Under the pieces are notes generated by a model that was given only the letters and a program-made list of their open reading frames with translations, was not told the DNA's origin and made no database searches. DNA of 64,000 bases from Streptococcus sp. Marseille-Q5986 (GTDB lineage Bacteria; Bacillota; Bacilli; Lactobacillales; Streptococcaceae): NCBI RefSeq assembly GCF_946902915.1, contig NZ_CAMPPY010000002.1, positions 124,001 to 188,000 on the forward strand. The letters are read 5' to 3'. The position numbers and the translations under genes are program-made. Below are positions 57,895 to 64,000 of this stretch, one piece after another. Every line of letters begins with the position of its first letter. Position 1 is the stretch's first letter.

Positions 57895-58436
57895 CTTAAA
57901 CTATACCATGACAAAGTAGCTGCAATTGCCACACCAGAAGTTTTTACGGTAGATTTTAATACCAATTTTGCAATCTTTGGCCACGCTTTCTTTTGAATAA
58001 GTCCTGATAGCCCTCCCAGACCTCCACCGAATATATCTGTTAATAAATTTATTCCCAAAAAGTCTATAGTTGAATCCAGCATACAACTCATCCAACTCCT
58101 AGAATAAAAATCAGACTTCATATTCTGCAGAACTATATCTGTTTCCTTTGGATCCGATAATATTCGAATTCCCTCCGCTATATAAGGAGCTTGTGCTTTA
58201 CCATAAGTCTGTTGTAAAGCATCCATATCAATCACTCGATTACCATTTTCATCCAAGTTACTAGCAATTTCAAATAAATAACGAAATTCAGATGCTATTT
58301 CTCTTTCTTCGGAAGTCAACTGAATACTAGGTGATGAATTGTCATCCGCATAAGCCACAAAGCTAGGTATTGACACTGCGCTCAACATCGTAATAATCAT
58401 CAACAAACTTAAACTTTTACTCAATCTATTAAACAT
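57879..58436 (-). CDS. Secreted toxin-like protein
   Basis: 185 residues. Signal peptide (about 1-31, SFVAYA), an acidic helical region (about 35-115) and a hydrophobic Gly-rich C-terminal part (FLGINLLTDIFGGGLGGLSG) with three Cys. The plan matches the protein at 55603: signal, acidic propeptide, hydrophobic C-terminus, coupled small membrane gene. First large gene after the WxW pheromone. Function unknown, probably bacteriocin-like. Confidence 0.7.
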   Translation of the reverse strand: MFNRLSKSLSLLMIITMLSAVSIPSFVAYADDNSSPSIQLTSEEREIASEFRYLFEIASNLDENGNRVIDMDALQQTYGKAQAPYIAEGIRILSDPKETDIVLQNMKSDFYSRSWMSCMLDSTIDFLGINLLTDIFGGGLGGLSGLIQKKAWPKIAKLVLKSTVKTSGVAIAATLSWYSLRCLKQ

Positions 58437-58534
58437 CTTTCTACCTCCAGTCTATCGGTTATTCTATTCAATTGCCATAAAAGCAATTTAAAAATATAAT
58501 TTCAGTTCCCCTATTATACATTATTTAAAAATAA

Positions 58535-58555
58535 TCCATTGGACTCACCTTCCTT
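58535..58555 (-). repeat. GAGTCCAATGGA box following the WxW pheromone gene
   Basis: AGGAAGGTGAGTCCAATGGA on the minus strand between the pheromone and the secreted protein gene; a 4-codon ORF (MDYF) follows. Other copies are at 54340, 54975 and 56565. Confidence 0.6.
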
Positions 58556-58575
58556 TCATTTTTACAACTAGCGCA

Positions 58576-58662
58576 TTATATCAGCCATTTCCATGGGAAA
58601 ACCGTAGCAATGCTGAATAAGAAAGCAAGAATAACTAAAAAGCGAAAAACTTTTTTATTCAT
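58576..58662 (-). CDS. Rgg-associated pheromone precursor with WxW motif
   Basis: 28 residues: MNKKVFRF start, hydrophobic core, C-terminus TVFPWKWLI. AGGAGG ribosome-binding site 7 nt upstream. The WxW end resembles pheromones of the Rgg group that includes pneumococcal RtgS, as I recall it. Divergent from the rgg at 58846. Probably secreted, processed and reimported through Ami/Opp. Confidence 0.85.
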   Translation of the reverse strand: MNKKVFRFLVILAFLFSIATVFPWKWLI

Positions 58663-58728
58663 ACTCTTTCCCTCCTATCTGTATTTTGTATCTATAGTAT
58701 ACCTCTTCTTTACTCTATTTTAAAATTA

Positions 58729-58830
58729 GTTAACTTTTTTCACACATTATTTTAGTTTTCTTTTTTACTATTCCTGTTATTATGATACAATATTTTTAAT
58801 AGGATTTTATTGTTTGTTAACTTTTTTCAC
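58729..58830. promoter_or_regulatory. Paired 15-bp operator-like repeats between pheromone and rgg genes
   Basis: GTTAACTTTTTTCAC occurs exactly at 58729-58743 and 58816-58830. The first lies just upstream of the -35 zone of the pheromone promoter (TATACT near 58699); the second lies between the rgg promoter (GATACAAT near 58790) and its start codon. This fits activation of one gene and feedback on the other by Rgg. Confidence 0.7.
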
Positions 58831-58845
58831 GAAAAGGAGGAAATC

Positions 58846-59709
58846 ATGCGTTATGATTTCGGAAAGGTCTATAAAGAAATACGTGAGTCAAAGGGGCTGA
58901 CCCAAGAAGAGGTCTGTAGGGGTGTTCTCTCAAGAACTAGCTTATCAAAAATCGAAAGTGGTAAGACAACCCCAAAATATGAAAATATGGAATTTCTTCT
59001 CCGTCAAATCAATATGAGTTTTGAAGAGTTTGGCTATATCTGTCAACTTTATCAGCCGAGCCAACGAACAGAAATCATGCAAACCTATCTCAATATGCGT
59101 TCCATTATCGGGACCAGCGATCTTGTCAATTTATTTCAAAAATGCCAAGACTACCTCAAGACCCACCACGATCTCCCTATAGAAGAAATCAGAGATATGC
59201 TTGAAGTTGTCATTTATATCCGTCAACACGGGACAGGGGAACTATCAGATCACGTAGAACAGGTTGTCAAAAAACTTTGGAGAAAAATTGAAAAACAAGA
59301 CACATGGTATGAAAATGACCTGAAAATCCTCAATACCATTCTTTTCAGTTTTCCCATTGAATACCTCCATCTCATCACTGGAAAAATATTGCAACGCCTA
59401 GAAGTTTATAAAAACTATCAACATTTATATGAATTGCGAATGACAATTCTATTAAACCTTTCTACACTCTATCTATACAATCAAGACAAAAACATGTGCC
59501 AACAAATCTGCTATACTTTACTAGAGGACGCCAAGAACAAGAAAAGCTACGATAGGCTTGCTATCTGCTATGTCCGTATCGGGATTTGTAGAGATGATGC
59601 TAAGCTTATCCAAAAAGGCTTCTCCCTTCTGGAACTAACCGATGAGACCTCCATGCTGTCTCATCTCAAAAAAGAAGTGGAGACCTATTACCAACCGAAA
59701 GAAATATAA
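58846..59709 (+). CDS. Rgg-family regulator of the bacteriocin region
   Basis: 287 residues from the ATG at 58846 (AAAGGAGG 6 nt upstream; the frame opens 12 codons earlier). HTH_3 domain with FGKVYKEIRESKGLTQEEVC and RTSLSKIESGKTTPKYEN; helical peptide-binding C-terminus. Divergent from the WxW pheromone gene. Likely controls the adjacent secreted peptide genes. Confidence 0.93.
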   Translation: MRYDFGKVYKEIRESKGLTQEEVCRGVLSRTSLSKIESGKTTPKYENMEFLLRQINMSFEEFGYICQLYQPSQRTEIMQTYLNMRSIIGTSDLVNLFQKCQDYLKTHHDLPIEEIRDMLEVVIYIRQHGTGELSDHVEQVVKKLWRKIEKQDTWYENDLKILNTILFSFPIEYLHLITGKILQRLEVYKNYQHLYELRMTILLNLSTLYLYNQDKNMCQQICYTLLEDAKNKKSYDRLAICYVRIGICRDDAKLIQKGFSLLELTDETSMLSHLKKEVETYYQPKEI

Positions 59710-59713
59710 AAAA

Positions 59714-59732
59714 GTCGAGGGGCTTCCTCGAC
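59714..59732. terminator. Shared terminator of rgg and the LysM gene
   Basis: GTCGAGG / CCTCGAC stem around GGCTT with A and T tracts; lies between convergent genes. Confidence 0.82.
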
Positions 59733-59760
59733 CTTTTCATATTATTCTGTTCGTTATTTC

Positions 59761-60369
59761 TTAATACCATCCGTTGTTAAGCCAGAAGTTTTTAGCAGCT
59801 GACCATGAACCATAACGTCCTGCAACGTAGGCATCTGCTACACGTTCTTGGTTTTCAGCTGAGTAGTCACCGTTCAAGTATGAATCTGTCAATTGGTAAC
59901 GTCCGATATAACGTCCGTTTGTAGCTGTGTAGCTACCGCCTGATTCTTTTTGAGCGATCCATTCTTTAGCTTCTACTTCAGATCCGCTTACAGTTGCAGC
60001 AACTGTTTCGCTTACTACTGGAGTTTCTTCCTCTACCTCTGTAGTTTCTGCCACTGTAGCTGAAACAGCTTCATCTTGGGCAGCTGGTGCTTCATAAGTA
60101 GTTGGCGCTGGTGTTGCAGCAGGCGCTACAGGACCATCGATAACCAACTCTTGACCAACATAAATCAAATGAATGTTATCAATGTGGTTGTTTTCTGCCA
60201 ATTTTTCAACTGTTGTGTTGTGAGTTTCAGCGATTTCTGAAAGTGTATCACCTTCTTTAACAGTGTATGTTGATGATTCTTGAGCAGATACAAATGATGG
60301 AGCAAATACTGCAAACAAGGCAGCTACTCCTGCAAGAGTTGTTTTAATCTTTTTAGTTATTGATTTCAT
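59761..60369 (-). CDS. LysM-domain cell wall protein with lysozyme-like C-terminus
   Basis: 202 residues. Signal peptide (about 1-29, SFVSA), a LysM domain (about 34-78: YTVKEGDTLSEIAETHNTTV), an Ala/Pro/Glu-rich linker, and a ~70-residue C-terminal domain (WIAQKESGGSYTATNGRYIG) resembling transglycosylase-like domains. A WalR-like half-site TGTAAT lies at 60449-60454; I recall the pneumococcal homologue being in the WalRK regulon. Confidence 0.9.
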   Translation of the reverse strand: MKSITKKIKTTLAGVAALFAVFAPSFVSAQESSTYTVKEGDTLSEIAETHNTTVEKLAENNHIDNIHLIYVGQELVIDGPVAPAATPAPTTYEAPAAQDEAVSATVAETTEVEEETPVVSETVAATVSGSEVEAKEWIAQKESGGSYTATNGRYIGRYQLTDSYLNGDYSAENQERVADAYVAGRYGSWSAAKNFWLNNGWY

Positions 60370-60610
60370 ATTCGAAAATTCTCCTTCTTTCTATAGTTCT
60401 ATCATACCCTTTAAATATTACTATTTCTTGACACTTTTATATAGAAATATTACAAAATTATTTTTTATTTCCCTAAATAAGGTGTTTTTTGTCATAAACG
60501 ATACTATTTTTATGATATTTGAGGTATTAGAAAGGTTTGCATCCGCAATTAAAGCCAAGACCTTTATTCTTTGATATAATAGAGATAAGAATTTTTATAA
60601 GGGGAAACTG

Positions 60611-61282
60611 ATGAAATCACTTCGTTTTCAATCTGTCTTTGATATCATCGGACCAGTCATGATTGGCCCATCTAGTAGTCATACCGCTGGTGCTGTTCGT
60701 ATTGGAAAGATTGTCTCTTCCATTTTTGATGATACTCCGACAGAAGTCGAATTCCAACTATTTAACTCATTTGCCAAAACCTATCGTGGTCACGGGACAG
60801 ACCTAGCCCTTGTTGCAGGTATTTTAGGCATGGATACAGATGATCCTGAAATTCCAAACAGTCTGGAGATTGCCCACAAGCGTGGTATCAAGATTGTCTG
60901 GACTATTCAGAAAGACAGCAATGCTCCCCACCCAAACACCACTAAAATTACCGTCAAAAATGCTCACAAGACCATCAGCGTGACTGGTATTTCTATCGGT
61001 GGAGGGAACATTCAGGTAACCGAACTCAATGGCTTTGCCGTCTCTCTCAATATGAATACACCGACCATCATCATTGTTCATCAAGATATTCCAGGTATGA
61101 TTGCCCTTGTAACGGAGGCTCTTTCACGCTATGGTATCAATATCGCCCAGATGAATGTCACTCGTGAAAAAGCTGGTGAAAAAGCCATTATGATTATCGA
61201 AGTCGACAGTCGCAACTGTGATGAGGCCATCGAAGAAATTCGCAAAATCCCTCATCTCCACAATGTCAATTTCTTTAAATAG
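60611..61282 (+). CDS. sdaAB: L-serine dehydratase beta subunit
   Basis: 223 residues. IGPVMIGPSSSHTAGAVRIG is the serine dehydratase beta signature; the C-terminal ~75 residues are an ACT domain (PTIIIVHQDIPGMIALV). Forms the iron-sulphur serine dehydratase with SdaAA. TATAAT promoter near 60575. Confidence 0.97.
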   Translation: MKSLRFQSVFDIIGPVMIGPSSSHTAGAVRIGKIVSSIFDDTPTEVEFQLFNSFAKTYRGHGTDLALVAGILGMDTDDPEIPNSLEIAHKRGIKIVWTIQKDSNAPHPNTTKITVKNAHKTISVTGISIGGGNIQVTELNGFAVSLNMNTPTIIIVHQDIPGMIALVTEALSRYGINIAQMNVTREKAGEKAIMIIEVDSRNCDEAIEEIRKIPHLHNVNFFK

Positions 61283-61290
61283 GAGGAAGC

Positions 61291-62163
61291 ATGTTTTATT
61301 CTATCAAAGAATTGGTCGATCAGGCAGAACTGGACTTTCAAGGAAATGTCGCAGAACTCATGATTGCAACAGAATATCAATTAACCGGTCGCGAACGTGA
61401 AGAAGTCTTCCTTCTCATGGAACGCAATCTGGAAGTCATGAAAGCCTCTGTCGAGCTCGGTCTCAATGAAAATAAATCTCGTAGTGGCTTGACAGGTGGG
61501 GATGCTGCCAAGCTGGACCACTACATCGAAAACGGAAAAACTTTATCAGATTATACAATTCTCTCGGCTGCCCGAAATGCCATCGCAGTCAACGAACACA
61601 ATGCCAAAATGGGCTTGGTCTGCGCTACTCCAACCGCAGGAAGTGCTGGCTGTCTCCCTTCCGTTCTCACTGCTGCTATTGAAAAATTAGACCTCAGCCA
61701 CGAGCAACAGCTGGATTTCCTCTTTGCTGCCGGTGCCTTTGGACTAGTCATCGCAAACAATGCCTCTATCTCAGGTGCTGAAGGTGGCTGTCAGGCAGAA
61801 GTCGGCTCTGCCTCTGCCATGAGTGCCGCAGCCTTGACATTGGCTGCAGGTGGGACCCCCTATCAGGCTAGCCAAGCCATCGCCTTTATCATTAAAAATA
61901 TGCTGGGTCTTATCTGTGACCCTGTTGCCGGTTTGGTTGAAGTTCCCTGTGTCAAACGCAATGCCATGGGAGCCAGCTTTGCCTTTATCGCGGCAGATAT
62001 GGCCTTAGCAGGTATCGAATCTAAAATCCCTGTGGATGAAGTTATCGATGCCATGTACCAAGTGGGTTCAAGCATGCCAACTGCCTTTCGTGAAACGGCT
62101 GAGGGTGGACTCGCTGCCACTCCTACTGGTCGCCGCCTACAAAAAGAAATCTTCGGAGAATAA
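61291..62163 (+). CDS. sdaAA: L-serine dehydratase alpha subunit
   Basis: 290 residues with VCATPTAGSAGCLPSVL, AEGGCQAEVGSASAM and LICDPVAGLVEVPCVKRN, containing the Cys ligands of the [4Fe-4S] cluster. Deaminates L-serine to pyruvate. 8 bp after sdaAB. Confidence 0.97.
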   Translation: MFYSIKELVDQAELDFQGNVAELMIATEYQLTGREREEVFLLMERNLEVMKASVELGLNENKSRSGLTGGDAAKLDHYIENGKTLSDYTILSAARNAIAVNEHNAKMGLVCATPTAGSAGCLPSVLTAAIEKLDLSHEQQLDFLFAAGAFGLVIANNASISGAEGGCQAEVGSASAMSAAALTLAAGGTPYQASQAIAFIIKNMLGLICDPVAGLVEVPCVKRNAMGASFAFIAADMALAGIESKIPVDEVIDAMYQVGSSMPTAFRETAEGGLAATPTGRRLQKEIFGE

Positions 62164-62190
62164 GATTATCTATATCTATTAGGAGAAACT

Positions 62191-62820
62191 ATGCCCTCTA
62201 TCTCAGCAATCTTTTTTGATCTAGACGGAACCCTGGTTGACAGTTCCATCGGGATCCACAATGCCTTTACCTATACCTTTGAACAACTAGGAGTTCCGAG
62301 CCCTGATACCAAAACCATTCGTGGTTTCATGGGACCGCCCCTTGAAAGTAGTTTTGCAACATGTCTTCCCAAGGAGCAAATCTCGGAAGCCGTTCAAATC
62401 TATCGTTCTTACTACAAGAAAAAAGGAATCCACGAAGCGCAACTCTTCCCCCGAATAACAGAATTGCTTCAAGAGCTTTCGCAAAACTACCCTCTCTATA
62501 TTACCACAACAAAGAATACTCCTACTGCTCATGATATGACTAAAAATCTAGGAATCCATCATTTCTTTGATGGCATTTATGGTTCCAGTCCTGAAACACC
62601 TCACAAGGCGGATGTCATCCGTTACGCCTTACAGACGCATCGACTCCCTGCAGACCAAGTTCTCATCATCGGGGACACCAAGTTTGATATGATCGGAGCC
62701 CAAGAGACTAGCATTAAAAAGTTCGCTGTCACTTGGGGATTTGGAGAAGAGGCTGATTTACTCAGCTATCAACCTGACTGGATTGCCCATACCATTGACG
62801 GTATCATTAAGCAACTATAA
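62191..62820 (+). CDS. HAD phosphatase (phosphoglycolate phosphatase-like)
   Basis: 209 residues with FFDLDGTLVDSSIGI, TTTKNTPTA and IIGDTKFDMIGAQ, the three HAD motifs of the Gph/PGP subfamily. Follows sdaAA by 27 bp. Substrate unproven. Confidence 0.9.
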   Translation: MPSISAIFFDLDGTLVDSSIGIHNAFTYTFEQLGVPSPDTKTIRGFMGPPLESSFATCLPKEQISEAVQIYRSYYKKKGIHEAQLFPRITELLQELSQNYPLYITTTKNTPTAHDMTKNLGIHHFFDGIYGSSPETPHKADVIRYALQTHRLPADQVLIIGDTKFDMIGAQETSIKKFAVTWGFGEEADLLSYQPDWIAHTIDGIIKQL

Positions 62821-62848
62821 ATAATACAACGATTTAAAACTACAGAGT

Positions 62849-62889
62849 AAAAAGGCCAAGGTCCTGTACAAACAGAACCTTGGCCTTTT
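62849..62889. terminator. Bidirectional terminator
   Basis: AAAAAGGCCAAGGTCCTG pairs with CAGAACCTTGGCCTTTT (one mismatch) around 6 nt, between the convergent HAD and CapD-like genes. Confidence 0.9.
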
Positions 62890-62915
62890 ATTTATAATTA
62901 ATTGATTAGCCACCC

Positions 62916-64000
62916 TTACTCAGCATGGGTTGTCTCATTTGCAAAGGAAATAATCGCTTCTTTGAGCTCTTCTCCACTGAGTGAACGGAATTCTTCAATC
63001 TTTTGATCGATGGCTTCTAGAGGCATGACGTTAACCTTACCAACGAAAATCTTATCCATGACTTGGTTATCAACCAATTCGGTCGAAACCAAGAGTTCTT
63101 CGTAAAGTTTTTCGCCTGGGCGAATTCCAACTTCAACGATTGAAATTTCACTTTCCGTGTGCCCACTTAGAAGGACCATTTTCTTAGCCAAGTCGTAGAT
63201 CTTGACCGGTTTGCCCATATCAAGGATAAAGACTTCTCCGTCCTTGGCATAAGCCCCTGCATGGATTACTAGACGGCTAGCCTCTGGAATGGTCATGAAG
63301 TAACGCGTCATACGGAAGTCTGTCACCGTTACAGGGCCGCCTTCAGCAATCTGACGTTCAAAGACAGGAATCACACTACCACGACTACCGAGAACATTCC
63401 CAAAACGGACTGCACAGTAGGTTGATTTGCTACGTTGGTTAAAGCCAGTGACAATTAACTCTGCCACGCGCTTAGTCGCACCCATAACATTGGGTGGATT
63501 GACCGCCTTGTCAGTCGAAATCATGACCATCTTAGGCACCTTGGCTGCATCAACAGCCTTGGCAACATTGTAGGTCCCAAAAATATTATTCTTGAAGGCT
63601 TCTTTTGGATTGCGTTCCATCATCGGAACGTGTTTGTGAGCTGCAGCATGGTAGATGATAGCTGGTTTATACTGCTCAAACACTTGTAAAAGACGATCAT
63701 AATCCTGAATATCTGCAATGACAGGGACATAATCAATCCCTTGGAATTTACGAATCAACTCATGATAAATAAGGTAGATTGAATTTTCCCCATGACCGAG
63801 CAAGACAATGCGTTCAGGATTGAAACGGCTAACTTGTCGACAGATCTCAGAACCAATTGAACCACCAGCCCCTGTGACTAAGATAGTCTTACCTGTCAGT
63901 TCTGCGCCCAGACGAGATTCGTCAAGACAAATTTCCTGACGACCCAAAAGGTCCGTAATATCAATCTTCTGAAATCCTCCACCTGCTTGGTGAAGTCCCT
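62916..64000 (-). CDS. CapD-like nucleotide-sugar epimerase/dehydratase (5' end outside window)
   Basis: The frame is open to the window edge, so at least 360 residues are seen. Rossmann motif VTGAGGSIGSEIC, HAAAHKHVPMMERNP and YCAVRFGNVLGSRGSVIP are those of the CapD/FlaA1 UDP-sugar 4,6-dehydratase family. An N-terminal membrane domain is expected outside the window. Role in surface polysaccharide synthesis. Confidence 0.93.
   Translation of the reverse strand, partial: GLHQAGGGFQKIDITDLLGRQEICLDESRLGAELTGKTILVTGAGGSIGSEICRQVSRFNPERIVLLGHGENSIYLIYHELIRKFQGIDYVPVIADIQDYDRLLQVFEQYKPAIIYHAAAHKHVPMMERNPKEAFKNNIFGTYNVAKAVDAAKVPKMVMISTDKAVNPPNVMGATKRVAELIVTGFNQRSKSTYCAVRFGNVLGSRGSVIPVFERQIAEGGPVTVTDFRMTRYFMTIPEASRLVIHAGAYAKDGEVFILDMGKPVKIYDLAKKMVLLSGHTESEISIVEVGIRPGEKLYEELLVSTELVDNQVMDKIFVGKVNVMPLEAIDQKIEEFRSLSGEELKEAIISFANETTHAE

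Overview
The window is Firmicute DNA, most likely a mitis-group Streptococcus (S. pneumoniae, S. mitis or a close relative). The backbone carries metQ-M20-metN-metI, tsaB-rimI-tsaD, the competence bacteriocin genes cibABC, rpoY-rnjA, mnmG, mnmA, argGH and sdaAB-sdaAA in an order I recognise from pneumococcus. From memory, the interval next to mnmA holds pspA in pneumococcus. Here it holds a PTS/HAD/RpiR cluster, so the strain is a mitis-group relative or a pneumococcus lacking pspA at this locus.

1-15.8 kb is one end of a mobile element. It has a Tn916-type regulatory/excision/integration end (sigma-like orf7, orf8-like, xis, int) joined to a mobilization module (MobC, relaxase, coiled-coil membrane protein, a nested-hairpin oriT candidate). 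Cargo includes an orphan cytosine methyltransferase, a glutaredoxin-like protein, a 1425-residue LPNTG surface adhesin and a VapD-like gene pair. It appears to have inserted in the 3' part of a DltB/MBOAT gene (15.8-16.9 kb).

17-28 kb holds an Rgg regulator plus MFS exporter inserted between two copies of the metI 3' end, then the methionine transporter operon, a second amino-acid binding protein, azlCD (each gene broken by a small tandem duplication), and another MFS protein.

27.4-33.9 kb is the most interesting region. Two related SHP/Rgg quorum-sensing modules sit in tandem. One drives a VP1-like double-glycine peptide and a CPBP protease; its own rgg is reduced to a 3' remnant. The other drives a 16-codon ORF with a strong ribosome-binding site, a hairpin, a ThiF/MccB-like adenylating enzyme and an MFS exporter. 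This is the A-B-C layout of microcin C, placed under a streptococcal pheromone circuit.

34-50 kb is mostly housekeeping: tRNA t6A synthesis, cib bacteriocins behind a sigma-X box, RNase J1, tRNA modification, two NUDIX enzymes, the sugar PTS cluster and arginine biosynthesis.

50-60 kb is a bacteriocin-rich accessory region. It has a lactococcin 972-type bacteriocin with its ABC/DUF1430 transporter, two secreted toxin-like proteins each paired with a small membrane protein, remnants of further peptides, a truncated IS30 transposase, two copies of a 250-bp promoter repeat with CcpA-like sites, and an Rgg regulator divergent from a pheromone ending in a WxW motif. The window ends with a LysM protein, L-serine dehydratase, a HAD phosphatase and a CapD-like nucleotide-sugar enzyme cut by the window edge.
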